A stretch of DNA of 64,000 bases from Chryseosolibacter sp036402075. GTDB lineage: Bacteria; Bacteroidota; Bacteroidia; Cytophagales; Cyclobacteriaceae. The DNA lies in contig DASWTP010000260.1 in assembly GCA_036402075.1 (NCBI GenBank), forward strand, positions 1 through 64,000, in the 5' to 3' direction. Under the pieces are notes generated by a model, which was not told the origin of the DNA, made no database searches, and saw nothing but the letters and a program-made list of their open reading frames with translations. Positions within the stretch are counted from its first letter, which is position 1. Each line of letters starts with the position of its first letter. Shown in pieces: positions 52,578 to 63,061 of this stretch. Both the position numbers and the translations under genes were made by a program.

Positions 52578-53576
52578 TTACTCCCCAGACTGCGAAGATG
52601 CAGCTTCCTGATTTTTCTTCTTACGGGCTTGTTTCCTGAAATAGCCTCTCAGAAGAAAATTATGCTGAAGCGCTTCCATGTTCTCGTCAAGCTTTTGCGT
52701 AGCGTTTTCGGCATTCTCGATCGTGTTCTTAATTCGGTCGCCAGTCGCCTTATCATTCAATAGTGCGCCAATAGCATTATCATCCTCATTCAATTTTACC
52801 GAAAGGTCCTGCAGATTATCTGTTACAGTTTTTGCATTGGCTGTAACCTGCTGAATGCTTACCAGGGATTCTTTAAAGGCATTCGCATAGCTTGTGTCGC
52901 GGATCAGGGTTGGCATCAATCCCGTTCCATTACGGAGTTCATATAACATCTTGTGGAGTTCCGCGGAAGCGTTTGCAGTATTATTACCGGTTTGAGAAAT
53001 ATTTGCCACGGCCTGGCGCAGTTCCTGCGCGAGGGCACCATCGTTCAAAAGTTCGCCTACAATGCCCTGTCCTTTACTGATCTTGTCGGCAATAGCACTT
53101 AGGTCCGCTGTCAGCGACTTCGTGTTATCGCCAACATCCTTCGCAATATTTATGAGTTCCTGCGTGTCTGGTGGTGACGTTGTGTTAATTACATCATTCT
53201 CAGCAATGGGCTCTGGCGCGCTTCCAGGACGAATTACAACAATCTTATTGCCCACCAGACCGTCCGACCCAATAGACGCTGTAGCATCCTTGCGCAAGAA
53301 CTCGCTTTGACGGTCTTTCAGACTCAGCTGAACGATAACCTTGCCTTCGGAAGCGATCCGAACCTCTTTCACCGTTCCGATTTTGACACCGGAAAGCCAT
53401 ACGTTATCCCCTTCCTTCAAACCCTCTACATTCTTAAACTCTGCTGAAATGTTAAAGGTGCGGCTGAAAACGTTATTCTCACTTCCAATGAGAAACGCAG
53501 CCATCACGAAAAGTGCAAGCCCTCCTAAAACAAACGCCCCGAGCTTCACCTGTTGTCCTACCTCTTTAGTCTCCAC
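52578..53576 (-). CDS. mlaD: MlaD-like MCE-domain lipid transport protein
   Basis: 332 residues from a GTG at 53576. A single N-terminal helix (LGAFVLGGLALFVMAAFLIG) is followed by one MCE domain ('FNISAEFKNVEGLKEGDNVWLSGVKIGTVKEVRI', then 'GLVGNKIVVIRPGS'). After it comes a long helical C-terminal region of about 200 residues, longer than in E. coli MlaD. It forms the periplasmic ring of the lipid transporter with MlaE and MlaF. It is the last gene of the mlaE-mlaF-mlaD operon. Confidence 0.92.
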   Translation of the reverse strand: METKEVGQQVKLGAFVLGGLALFVMAAFLIGSENNVFSRTFNISAEFKNVEGLKEGDNVWLSGVKIGTVKEVRIASEGKVIVQLSLKDRQSEFLRKDATASIGSDGLVGNKIVVIRPGSAPEPIAENDVINTTSPPDTQELINIAKDVGDNTKSLTADLSAIADKISKGQGIVGELLNDGALAQELRQAVANISQTGNNTANASAELHKMLYELRNGTGLMPTLIRDTSYANAFKESLVSIQQVTANAKTVTDNLQDLSVKLNEDDNAIGALLNDKATGDRIKNTIENAENATQKLDENMEALQHNFLLRGYFRKQARKKKNQEAASSQSGE

Positions 53577-53600
53577 GGTATCTATCGTTTAATTTCAAAT

Positions 53601-54386
53601 TCAATACTTAAAAAATGGTTCCAGTTCTGGTTCCCTAGTCTCTTTCAGTTCTTCAAATGTGCCCTCCACCCGACTCACGCCACCAATAAGCGCCACAATC
53701 CGGTCAGACGTGTGTTTGGCGCTGCTGATATCGTGGGTGATGATGATCGATGATGTCTTGTATTTTTCTCGCACCGACAGGATCAGATCATTGATTTCCA
53801 TTGAAGTGATGGGATCCAAACCGGAAGTGGGCTCGTCATACAGCATGATCTTGGGCTTAAGAATTAACGTGCGGGCTATGCCAACGCGCTTTTTCATGCC
53901 ACCTGATAATTCCGCGGGCATTTGATCCATGGTGTGAAGCAGACCAACGTCTTCCAGCGCCTCCGCTGCAAGCTCCTTGAGTTTGTTTCGATCATAGATT
54001 CCCAGGTTGCGTTTCAATGGGAACTCGAGGTTCTCACGGATCGTCATAGAATCATACAATGCGCTGCCCTGGAACGAAAAACCGATTTCAAGCCGGAGCT
54101 GGTTTAATTCTTTGGGATTAAGTTTGAATACGTCCTTTCCCAACACATTGATCGAGCCGGAGTCGGGCTTGATCAAACCTACCATACACTTTATCAGCAC
54201 CGATTTACCCGTTCCCGAACGGCCCAGGATAACAAGGTTCTCACTTTGGTAAAGGTCGAGGTTAACGCCTTTGAGCACGTCACGGTCTCCAAAGGATTTG
54301 TGGAGATCGCGAATAGAGGCAACTACCTCCCTGTCCTGATGCTCAATTCCCCGTTCCCGCGCGATATCGTTTTCCGGTATACGCAT
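53601..54386 (-). CDS. mlaF: MlaF-like ABC ATPase
   Basis: 261 residues. Walker A GRSGTGKSV, Q loop 'FSFQGSALYDSMTIREN', signature LSGGMKKR, Walker B KIMLYDEPTSGLDP, and the H loop with 'IIITHDISSAKHTSDRI'. The SALYDS and SGGMKKR sequences are those of the Mla/Ttg2 family. It powers phospholipid movement between the membranes. It lies one base after mlaE and 24 bases before mlaD on the minus strand. Confidence 0.95.
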   Translation of the reverse strand: MRIPENDIARERGIEHQDREVVASIRDLHKSFGDRDVLKGVNLDLYQSENLVILGRSGTGKSVLIKCMVGLIKPDSGSINVLGKDVFKLNPKELNQLRLEIGFSFQGSALYDSMTIRENLEFPLKRNLGIYDRNKLKELAAEALEDVGLLHTMDQMPAELSGGMKKRVGIARTLILKPKIMLYDEPTSGLDPITSMEINDLILSVREKYKTSSIIITHDISSAKHTSDRIVALIGGVSRVEGTFEELKETREPELEPFFKY

Positions 54387-54387
54387 G

Positions 54388-55140
54388 CTACCTGAATAAA
54401 TTGATGAATTGAAGGCTTAACAGGTCAATCACGAAAATCATGATCATAGACACAACTACCGCGGTATTGGCTGCTTTGCCAACGCCCGTTGTTCCTTTTT
54501 CAGAATGATAGCCGGCATAGCTCCCAACAATTCCAATGGCAAAGCCAAAGAAGGCCGACTTGATCAGCGATGAGAATACATCAGTGTAGGTCACGTTGGT
54601 TGCCACCTCATTGAAGTACAAGGAAAAGCTTGAGCTGTTGAAAAAATTGACCATCATGAATGAGCCTAGCAAGGCTACCACGTCAGCATAGATCACCAGC
54701 AGCGGAAGCATGAGGGTGGTTGCTGTAACCCGCGAAACAACCAGGTATGAAAACGGGCGAGTACCCGAGACTTCCATCGCATCGATCTGCTCGCTGACCT
54801 GCATGCTTCCAAGTTCTGCACCGATATTTGAGCCCAGTTTTCCAGCGCAGATCAGCCCGGTAATCAGCGGTCCCAACGATCTGACAACAGCTTGTGACAC
54901 CAGGGACGGCAACCATGACTCCGCCCCGAAAGATGCAAGCGAGGGCCTTGACTGGCGAGTGAATACAACACCCGCAATAAATGCTGTAAAAGTGATCAGG
55001 AACAGTGACCGGTTTCCGACAAAATAGCACTGACGCAAGATCTCCTTGCCCTCATACGGAGGGAGGAAAAAATTTTTGATAACCCGAACAACAAACTGGT
55101 AGATCTCGGCTACCTGCAGAAGAAATCTCCTAAGCTTCAT
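54388..55140 (-). CDS. mlaE: MlaE-like permease
   Basis: 250 residues with five hydrophobic helices. MlaE signatures: 'LRQCYFVGNRSLFLITFTAFIAGVVFTRQ', 'LGPLITGLICAGKLGSNIGAELGSMQVSEQIDAMEVSG', and 'FGFAIGIVGSYAGYHSEKGTTGVGKAANTAVV'. It is the inner-membrane channel of the MlaFEDB-type system. It is the first gene of the operon. No separate MlaB or MlaC gene is seen. Its start is divergent from the tamB-like gene, with 204 bases between them. Confidence 0.95.
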   Translation of the reverse strand: MKLRRFLLQVAEIYQFVVRVIKNFFLPPYEGKEILRQCYFVGNRSLFLITFTAFIAGVVFTRQSRPSLASFGAESWLPSLVSQAVVRSLGPLITGLICAGKLGSNIGAELGSMQVSEQIDAMEVSGTRPFSYLVVSRVTATTLMLPLLVIYADVVALLGSFMMVNFFNSSSFSLYFNEVATNVTYTDVFSSLIKSAFFGFAIGIVGSYAGYHSEKGTTGVGKAANTAVVVSMIMIFVIDLLSLQFINLFR

Positions 55141-55344
55141 GAATTAACCTGACAACACGAGCAACGATTACATAAACATGCCCAGAACGATCGCGGAAAG
55201 AAATGCCGGTTAAGGGAGGGAAACCGGCAAACGCAAACCATTCGTGTGGAATTTTATACTCAAGCGGTTAATGAAGCCTGAAGGACCTGCGATCACACGG
55301 GCACAAATATTTGAGATGTAGGCGAAAATTGCGCTCGGTATTTC

Positions 55345-58300
55345 ATGCAGACAAAAGTGGGTAGAGTTTTCAAGAAAACTCTGAAAGTGGTCGGTTGGGT
55401 TGTAGGCACCGTACTCGTTTTATTACTTCTAATTATTGCGGCTGTTCAGATTCCTGCCGTTCAGCAAAAGATCACACAGAAAGCAGTAACATTCCTCGAA
55501 GAGAAAATCGGAACCCCGGTTGAAATCGAAAAGCTCTATATCTCCTTTCCAAAGAACATTGTACTGACCGGCTTTTACCTGGAGGATCAGGCGAAAGACA
55601 CGCTGTTATACGTGGGCAAGCTGAAAATCGACACAGACCTGTGGGCGCTGACCAGGAACGAAATCCAGTTGAACGACATCACATTGGAGAACACGCTGGC
55701 GAACATTAAGCGGACTGAGAACGACAGTGCCTTTAATTATACCTATATTCTCGATGCCTTTGCTGGTGATTCAACCGCAACACCCGACACCCTAGAGCAG
55801 AAAGGATGGAAATTTTCGCTTGAAACAATCGCACTGGAAAAGATCCGCGCAAACTACAACGATTACCTTACCGGGAACCATGCTGATGTTGTGCTCGGTG
55901 AATTTGAACTAGCGATGGACGAGTTCGACCTCGAGAACCTTGTGTTTGGGATCGAAGACATCACCCTGCGAAACACAGCATTCAACGTTCGGCAAACAAA
56001 GCTACCAGAGGTTACCGAAGCTGTAGCCGAGGAAACCTACGATTCTTCAACGCTCGATTTTAATTTCGATGAGCTGGTTCTGGATAATGTAAGAGGCACC
56101 TACACCCAGGAGGTGACCGGGCAGGCACTGCGTGTTGACATTGGTGAAACTGAAATCAAAGCAAACGCCATTGATCTGAAAAATCAAAAGATCGACCTCG
56201 ACAAGCTCCTGTTGAATCGCTCGTTTATCTCGTATCAACAGCATCCATCAAAAGCGAGCTCGGCTAATCAAGCCGCCTCGTCTCAGCCTGCGCAAAAGGC
56301 GTCTTCGGGCCAGTCAGCAAGTGCAGTCAAGAACACATCAGCGAATAAGCCGTGGGATATCGCACTAAACACACTTGAACTCAGCGACAACAACATTCAA
56401 TACTACGACTTCACGAAAACTCATCAGCCCAAGTCTGTGGATTTTGATCACCTCTGGATCACCAACCTGGGTCTGACTGCGGAAGACATGCGAATGCACG
56501 GATCGGAGATTGAGGCAAACCTGAAACGGTTTTCGTTCCTGGAGAAGTCCGGTTTTAGCCTTCGAGACCTGAAAGCTAACCTCAAGGTGACAGAAGATAC
56601 AGCAACACTTGACGAGCTGGTGGCGCTCACCGGGAACAGCAGACTTAATTTTTCAGCAAGCCTGGGCTTCGAATCCTTCGAGACTATTGGACTGACATAT
56701 CCCGAGGCCACCGTCAAGGCAAAGGTTGATAAGTCCTTTCTTGGGGTGCGCGATCTTTTATATTTCACACCCCACATTCTTGACAGCCTCCCGGTCAACG
56801 TGCGAGCTTCAGACCGCATTTTTCTCGATGCATTTGTTAACGGCAAGGTCAACAACCTGAATATCCACCATCTCACACTCAACGCTTTCAAAGACACTTT
56901 CCTCAAGGCGGGTGGATCAATCGCTGGGCTGCCTGACGCGAATAATCTTCACCTGGACCTGGCCATTGAGAAATTCTATACAACCGGGCGCGACATTGGT
57001 AATGTTTTGCAGGACACCCTCCTGCCCGATTCAATAGCAATTCCAAACTGGATAAACCTAAATGCAAAGTATAAGGGTAGTTTTAAAAAAGCACAGTTCA
57101 ACACGTTGCTCGCGACAAGCATAGGTTCGCTCGATGCAAAAGGCAAGATCAATCTTGACTCGACCTCCAGCACACGGGGTTTCGAAGGGCAGGTTGCCGT
57201 GAATGAATTTGACCTTGGTTATTTTCTGATGCAGCCAAAGACCATCGGAAAGCTTAACCTGCAGGCATCGCTGAAGAGCGAAGGTCTCACCAAAGAAGAG
57301 ATGAACAGCGCGGTAAAGGCCACAATTCATAGCTTCGTTTACAAAGGCTACCAATACAAAAACCTACAGTTGTCTGGAACAGTGAAAAACGACATTCTGA
57401 AAGGGTGGGCATCACTGGAGGACCCGAACCTGGAATTCGCGCTGAAGGGTGATTACAATTTCCAGGACGAAGTTCCAAAATATGATTTCACATTCGATCT
57501 CAAAAACATCGATATGAAAGCGCTGAATCTCTCTGCGCGGCCGTTGCGAATGCGAGGCGTGCTGGATGTAGATCTGGCTACCGCAGATTTCAAGATTCTG
57601 AACGGACATGTTGGAATCCGAAAAGTAGCCGTGTATAACGGTGACGACCTTTACGCTGTCGACTCCCTGCTTTTTGCTTCCATCGACCAGGAAGGGCGTT
57701 CAGAGATCAACATCGACTCCGATATCATGAAGGGAAGTTTTGCAGGCAACATCAACATCTTCGAGATGCCTGCCGCACTGCGCGAATACTTCAATACCTA
57801 TTACTCATTGCACGATAGTGTCAAGCAAAGCTATGAAGAGCCGCAGCAATTCAAGTTTCACCTTAAGCTCAAGAAAACGGATTTGATCACCGACATCCTC
57901 CTCCCGCAGTTGACCTCTTTCGTTCCTGGCGAACTTAAAGGCGACTTTGATAGCAAGGCCAAGCGCTTGAATATGAGACTCGACATTGCTGACATTCAAT
58001 ACGCAAAAATCGGAGTAAGGAAATTCTTGTTCAGCGCCAACTCAAACCAGGAAAAGCTTAACTACAACGTATTTATTGACCAGATCAATTACGACTCTGC
58101 CCGCGTTGACGGGCTGGAATTCAACGGCACAGTGCAGAACGATTCGATCAAAACAAACCTGATCATTCTAGACTCGCTCGATCTTTATAAATATGTGCTG
58201 GCGGGTACTTTCTTTAGCAAGGAGAAGGAATTTGAGCTTAAGCTCGACCCGGACGACATCAGGCTTAATTATGAAAGCTGGAGCGTACCCCCCACAAACT

Positions 58301-60378
58301 TCATCCGCTTTGGCGGCCCCAAGGTTGTGGCGCAGGATGTTGAACTCGTGAACGGTCGCGAAAAAATCATCTTTGAATCGAAGCCAGATCTGGCATCACC
58401 GATGTTTATCGGCTTCCGCGAGCTTAACCTCGAATACCTGGTCAGCATGGTTGCGCAGGAAAAGCCTGTCTCGGGATTGCTGCAGGGCGATATAAACATC
58501 TACCCTGACACAAGCATGTTCAAATTCACCTCCGACATCAAAATCACTGATCTGCAATTTTCAGAATTACCCTGGGGAAATCTGACGTTGAATGTTGAAC
58601 AGCATGTTAAGGATCGGTTTGACGTAAACTTTAGTCTCGTTGGTAAGAACAACGATATCCGGACAGAGGGATACTACACTGGTGGACAAAATGCGGCAAT
58701 CGACCTTTCTACTAAAATCAACCGCTTCGACCTTGCGGTGGTCGATCCGCTGGTCTCAAGCCAGGTGCAAAACCTGAAAGGCCAGCTCACGGGTGATATT
58801 GCCGTGAAAGGCAAACCATCCAAACCAGACATTGATGGCTTTATTAATTTTTCAAACACACAGTTCCTCTCAACGTTTTTAAATACAAATTTCACCCTGA
58901 AGAATGAGCGGATCCGGTTTATTGAAGAAGGTTTGGGGTTCGACAATTTCAAGCTGGTTGACCGCGATAACAATACCGCGACACTTGACGGTGTGATCGC
59001 CACGAAGGATTACTCTACCTTTCAATTCAAGCTCGACCTCGTTACCAAGAACTTTCAACTGCTGAATACCACGGCAAAAGACAACGAAATGTTCTACGGT
59101 CGCGTGGGATTAAACGCCAATGCACGCATTCGTGGCACCTCCACGAATCCAAAAGTTGATGTTGAACTCGGGCTCACCGATGGTAGCACCCTCACCTACA
59201 TCGTACCTCAGTCAGAAGCCAGCATCCTTGAACAACAGGGAATTGTAGTATTCAAGGATAAAACTTTCAAAGGTGACAAGTTCATGAACCAGGTTCAGAA
59301 AGAACTCGCTGACAGCGTCAAAGCAAAATTTGTAGGTATAGATCTGACCGCCAAAGTTGAGTTAACCGATAAAGAGTCGTTTACCGTGATCATCGATCCT
59401 ACTACGAACGACCAGTTGACAGTGAAGGGGAACACCACCCTTACCCTGAGCATGGATCAGACCGGTGACATGCAGCTATCTGGCCGATACGAAATTTCCG
59501 AAGGAACCTACAACCTCTCCTTCTACAAGTTTGTCAAGCGCGAATTCCAGATTGAAAAAGGAAGCACGATGACTTGGTCGGGCGATCCACTCAATGCAGA
59601 GATGGACATCCGTGCAATTTATAATGTGGAAACTGCGCCCATCGACCTGCTTTCAAATCAGCTCGTGGGTTCCGACCAGAGTGAGATCAACCGATACAAG
59701 CAGCGGCTTCCCTTCCAGGTGTTCCTCCTGCTCGGGGGTCAGCTTCTGAAGCCTGATGTCAGCTTTAGGTTGGACATGCCAATGGAAGAACGTAACGTGT
59801 TTGGAGGAAATGTCTATGCGCGGTTGATGGATATCAATACCCGCGAATCTGACCTCAACAAGCAGGTGTTTGCGCTCTTGATCCTGAAGCGGTTTGTGTC
59901 AGACAATCCTTTTGAAAACCAGGGATCACAAGGGCTTGCGGGGACCGCGCGAAGTAGCGTGAGCAAAATCCTGACGGAGCAATTGAACCGGTTGTCAGAA
60001 AACGTGCGCGGAGTTGAATTGAGCTTTGATGTGAAATCCTACGAGGATTACCAATCCGGGCAGGCGGAAGGCCAAACCGAGCTTGAGCTTGGTCTCTCTA
60101 AGAGTTTGCTGAACGATCGTCTTGTGGTGAAGGTGTCAGGCAACGTTGATGTTGAGGGCCAGAATTCGAACCAGGAAGTGACCGACTACATTGGCGACCT
60201 CGCGCTGGAATACCTCCTTACCGATGATGGAAGGTTCAGGATCACCGGCTTCCGAAATTCAAACTACGATATGATTGACGGTGAACTAACTGAAACCGGT
60301 GCGGGCCTCATTTACATTAAAGATTACAATACCCTCCGAGAACTTTTTAAAGCAAATGCAAAAGAGAAAAAAAAATAA
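55345..60378 (+). CDS. tamB: TamB-like (DUF490) inter-membrane bridge protein
   Basis: 1677 residues. One N-terminal membrane helix (about 18-36, WVVGTVLVLLLLIIAAVQIP) is followed by 'TPVEIEKLYISFPKNI', the AsmA/TamB start, then a very long beta-rich part with the regular hydrophobic spacing of a lipid groove. The C-terminal DUF490/TamB domain is seen around residues 1270-1650 ('SGRYEISEGTYNLSFYKFVKREFQIEKGSTMTWSGDP'). An Ala/Ser/Gln linker lies at about residues 300-335. These proteins are thought to carry phospholipids to the outer membrane. The TamA/BamA-like gene follows. Confidence 0.93.
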   Translation: MQTKVGRVFKKTLKVVGWVVGTVLVLLLLIIAAVQIPAVQQKITQKAVTFLEEKIGTPVEIEKLYISFPKNIVLTGFYLEDQAKDTLLYVGKLKIDTDLWALTRNEIQLNDITLENTLANIKRTENDSAFNYTYILDAFAGDSTATPDTLEQKGWKFSLETIALEKIRANYNDYLTGNHADVVLGEFELAMDEFDLENLVFGIEDITLRNTAFNVRQTKLPEVTEAVAEETYDSSTLDFNFDELVLDNVRGTYTQEVTGQALRVDIGETEIKANAIDLKNQKIDLDKLLLNRSFISYQQHPSKASSANQAASSQPAQKASSGQSASAVKNTSANKPWDIALNTLELSDNNIQYYDFTKTHQPKSVDFDHLWITNLGLTAEDMRMHGSEIEANLKRFSFLEKSGFSLRDLKANLKVTEDTATLDELVALTGNSRLNFSASLGFESFETIGLTYPEATVKAKVDKSFLGVRDLLYFTPHILDSLPVNVRASDRIFLDAFVNGKVNNLNIHHLTLNAFKDTFLKAGGSIAGLPDANNLHLDLAIEKFYTTGRDIGNVLQDTLLPDSIAIPNWINLNAKYKGSFKKAQFNTLLATSIGSLDAKGKINLDSTSSTRGFEGQVAVNEFDLGYFLMQPKTIGKLNLQASLKSEGLTKEEMNSAVKATIHSFVYKGYQYKNLQLSGTVKNDILKGWASLEDPNLEFALKGDYNFQDEVPKYDFTFDLKNIDMKALNLSARPLRMRGVLDVDLATADFKILNGHVGIRKVAVYNGDDLYAVDSLLFASIDQEGRSEINIDSDIMKGSFAGNINIFEMPAALREYFNTYYSLHDSVKQSYEEPQQFKFHLKLKKTDLITDILLPQLTSFVPGELKGDFDSKAKRLNMRLDIADIQYAKIGVRKFLFSANSNQEKLNYNVFIDQINYDSARVDGLEFNGTVQNDSIKTNLIILDSLDLYKYVLAGTFFSKEKEFELKLDPDDIRLNYESWSVPPTNFIRFGGPKVVAQDVELVNGREKIIFESKPDLASPMFIGFRELNLEYLVSMVAQEKPVSGLLQGDINIYPDTSMFKFTSDIKITDLQFSELPWGNLTLNVEQHVKDRFDVNFSLVGKNNDIRTEGYYTGGQNAAIDLSTKINRFDLAVVDPLVSSQVQNLKGQLTGDIAVKGKPSKPDIDGFINFSNTQFLSTFLNTNFTLKNERIRFIEEGLGFDNFKLVDRDNNTATLDGVIATKDYSTFQFKLDLVTKNFQLLNTTAKDNEMFYGRVGLNANARIRGTSTNPKVDVELGLTDGSTLTYIVPQSEASILEQQGIVVFKDKTFKGDKFMNQVQKELADSVKAKFVGIDLTAKVELTDKESFTVIIDPTTNDQLTVKGNTTLTLSMDQTGDMQLSGRYEISEGTYNLSFYKFVKREFQIEKGSTMTWSGDPLNAEMDIRAIYNVETAPIDLLSNQLVGSDQSEINRYKQRLPFQVFLLLGGQLLKPDVSFRLDMPMEERNVFGGNVYARLMDINTRESDLNKQVFALLILKRFVSDNPFENQGSQGLAGTARSSVSKILTEQLNRLSENVRGVELSFDVKSYEDYQSGQAEGQTELELGLSKSLLNDRLVVKVSGNVDVEGQNSNQEVTDYIGDLALEYLLTDDGRFRITGFRNSNYDMIDGELTETGAGLIYIKDYNTLRELFKANAKEKKK

Positions 60379-60406
60379 AATCGCTGATCGGTTCGGGGTG
60401 CAAGCC

Positions 60407-62731
60407 ATGAAGCACGTTCCATCACTTATCGTTTTGCTCCTCCTCTGCAGTTGCTCGGCCATGAAATATGTTCCCGACAACCAGGTGCTGTACACCGGCT
60501 ACGACATCAAACTCATTCCTGAAGGACGCGTGAAAGCGAAGAAGCGGATCAAAGAAATTATGGATCAAAACGTTTCTCCCAAGCCGAACACAAAGATCCT
60601 CGGAATGCGGCCGGGACTCTGGTTCTACTATGTTGCTGGTGAAACGCAGCGCACAAAAGGATTCCGGGCGTTTGTGAAAAACAAGCTCGGGCAGGTTCCC
60701 ATTTACATGCGGGACGTGGACGCAGAGAAAACGGCAAAGTTTGTCAAAGGACATCTGGTGAACAATGGTTTCTTCCAGGCTGAAGTCACGCATAAAACTG
60801 AAATCAAGAATAAGAAGGGAACCGTGACGTACACGGCACGCGTGCATCGCCCCTATCGCCTGCGCAAGATTGACTACCCAACCAACGATACGCTTTTCAA
60901 GAATATTGACAGCATTCGCATGGACTCCTATCTCAAACCGAATCAGCGTTATAACCTGGAACGTCTGCAGGCTGAGCAGGAACGAATTGAGTCTGATCTC
61001 GAAGATTATGGCTATTTCTTTTTCGATGACCGGCACCTGATCTTTGAAGCGGATAGCACGGTGGGAAATAAGCAGGTAGACCTTACGCTGACGCTTGAAA
61101 AAGATGTCCCTAAAAAAGCCACCCGAATCTATCGGATTGGATCCGTCAGCATCTTCCCCGACTACACACTTCTTGACGATTCCTTAATACGCGCAGCAGA
61201 TACGCTCGTGGTGGACGGCTACAACTACATCGACCGCCAAAAAAACTACCGTCCAAAGGTCATTACGCGGGTGATCAATCTCAAAGAAGGAAACATTTAC
61301 AGGCGCGAAGACCGTGAGTTTACCTTAAGTCACCTTATGGGACTTGGATCCTTCAAGTTTGTCGACATTAAGTTTACGGAAGACGCAAACGATTCAACCA
61401 TCCTTAACACCGGCATCTACCTGACGCCATATCTTAAGAAATCCATCCGTGCCGACTTACAGGCGACCTCGAAGTCCAACAACTTTGTAGGCCCAGGCTT
61501 CAGTGTAAAGTTCACAAACCGAAATTTCCTGGGCGGCAGTGAGCGCTTCGATCTTTCATTCACTACGGGTTATGAAGTGCAGATCAGCCGTAAAATACCA
61601 GAGCCTTTAAATGCATTTGAAATTGGCGTGGAGTCGAAGCTTTCGTTTCCGCGGTTCGTGTTACCCTTTGAGATCCACTACCCAACCCGCAAATACCTGC
61701 CGGCAACAGACGTCAACCTGGGCTTCCGTGTGCAGCAACGCATTAATTACTTCCGGTTGAACTCATTCAACCTTGGATATGGCTACACCTGGCGCGAGAA
61801 CACGTTAAAAACACATGAGCTCTATCCGATCGACATCAGTTACATGCGCCTTGGGGATATCTCCGCAGAATTTGACACCCTGATTAGAACGAATCGATTC
61901 CTGGCGCGTTCCCTGGAGAATCAGTTTATCATGGGTGCCCGTTACAGCTACACGCTGAACACGCAGGTAAACGAAGAGCGTAACGAAAAATTTGTCGAGC
62001 GGGAATTTCAGCGCAATCACTTTTATTTCAACGCAAAGGTTGAATCTGCCGGGAACCTGGTTCACTTGCTGCGCGGTGGAAATTTTACCAACGACACGGA
62101 AAATGAATCGTTGAAGATCTTCGGCTCAGCCTACTCGCAATTCCTGCGTAGTGAAATCGACTTCCGTTATTACTACCAGCTCGATGAAAAGAATCAAATC
62201 GCAAGCCGCATTACTGGCGGCACTGGTTACGCCTACGGGAATGCATTGACGTTGCCTTACATCAAACAATTCTCTGTTGGCGGATCAAACAGCGTGCGCG
62301 CATTTCCGGCTCGCTCCATTGGGCCCGGCACGTATGACGTGCGTTCCGACCCCGACAATGAAAACAATATCCTCTTCCTCGACCAACGTGCAGATATTAA
62401 GATCGAGGGCAGCATCGAGTATCGGTACGATATCACCAAGCTCATCAAAACAGCAGTCTTTATGGACGCTGGAAACGTTTGGCTCTGGACTGAAGATACA
62501 GACAGGCCCGGCAGTGGCTTCAACAGGCGGCAATTCTTAAATGAACTGGCAGTGGGCACCGGAGCGGGAGTACGCTTCGACTTTAACTTTTTTGTTCTGC
62601 GATTCGATTTGGCTTTCCCCGTTCGCAAGCCTGACGAGCAGCGTTGGGTGTGGAACGAAATTGCGTTGGGAGACAAAGCATGGCGCCAGGAAAACCTGAT
62701 CCTGAACATTGCCATTGGTTATCCATTCTAA
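60407..62731 (+). CDS. tamA: TamA/BamA-family outer-membrane protein, lipoprotein-type N-terminus
   Basis: 774 residues from the ATG at 60407, 28 bases after the tamB stop. Starts further upstream overlap tamB and would bury the signal. The lipobox LLLLCSC makes it a lipoprotein. POTRA-like domains ('FVKGHLVNNGFFQAEVTHKTEIKNKKGTVTYTARV') precede the Omp85 barrel (from about residue 380). The barrel includes 'GGSNSVRAFPARSIGPG' (lid-loop motif region) and the C-terminal Phe (AIGYPF). It should insert or assist outer-membrane proteins together with TamB. A Tam-type assignment is inferred from the neighbour. Confidence 0.92.
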   Translation: MKHVPSLIVLLLLCSCSAMKYVPDNQVLYTGYDIKLIPEGRVKAKKRIKEIMDQNVSPKPNTKILGMRPGLWFYYVAGETQRTKGFRAFVKNKLGQVPIYMRDVDAEKTAKFVKGHLVNNGFFQAEVTHKTEIKNKKGTVTYTARVHRPYRLRKIDYPTNDTLFKNIDSIRMDSYLKPNQRYNLERLQAEQERIESDLEDYGYFFFDDRHLIFEADSTVGNKQVDLTLTLEKDVPKKATRIYRIGSVSIFPDYTLLDDSLIRAADTLVVDGYNYIDRQKNYRPKVITRVINLKEGNIYRREDREFTLSHLMGLGSFKFVDIKFTEDANDSTILNTGIYLTPYLKKSIRADLQATSKSNNFVGPGFSVKFTNRNFLGGSERFDLSFTTGYEVQISRKIPEPLNAFEIGVESKLSFPRFVLPFEIHYPTRKYLPATDVNLGFRVQQRINYFRLNSFNLGYGYTWRENTLKTHELYPIDISYMRLGDISAEFDTLIRTNRFLARSLENQFIMGARYSYTLNTQVNEERNEKFVEREFQRNHFYFNAKVESAGNLVHLLRGGNFTNDTENESLKIFGSAYSQFLRSEIDFRYYYQLDEKNQIASRITGGTGYAYGNALTLPYIKQFSVGGSNSVRAFPARSIGPGTYDVRSDPDNENNILFLDQRADIKIEGSIEYRYDITKLIKTAVFMDAGNVWLWTEDTDRPGSGFNRRQFLNELAVGTGAGVRFDFNFFVLRFDLAFPVRKPDEQRWVWNEIALGDKAWRQENLILNIAIGYPF

Positions 62732-62834
62732 CACCACACTGGACGTATTCCGTGGAAATATTTCCCAAAAGGAAAATCCAAGTTGTGGGTACGTTTATGG
62801 TAGTCAGGTATGAAACGGATAAAGCTAAGAGACG

Positions 62835-63050
62835 ATGAAAACAAGTTTGATTTTTTTGTTGGGTTTGGGAATGGGAACGGTACTTGGAATTCTCATTGCT
62901 CCCGAGGCGGGAAGGATCACCCGTAGAAAGATAAGAGAGGAAGCGGATCGAATCATTGACCAAGCGCTCGCAAAGAAGCAGCTGAAAGAACTGGAAGCAG
63001 AAATGCCAGATGAAGTGGTAGTGGTGGCTGAAGAGCGATACACAATCTAA
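62835..63050 (+). CDS. YtxH-domain small membrane protein
   Basis: 71 residues. The hydrophobic start with GMGTVLGILIAPEAGRITRRKIREEADRI is the YtxH signature (helix, APxxG, charged coil). Such proteins are stress- or envelope-related, with roles not established. The holin-like gene follows after 11 bases, so the two form an operon. Confidence 0.88.
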   Translation: MKTSLIFLLGLGMGTVLGILIAPEAGRITRRKIREEADRIIDQALAKKQLKELEAEMPDEVVVVAEERYTI

Positions 63051-63061
63051 CCCGAACGATC

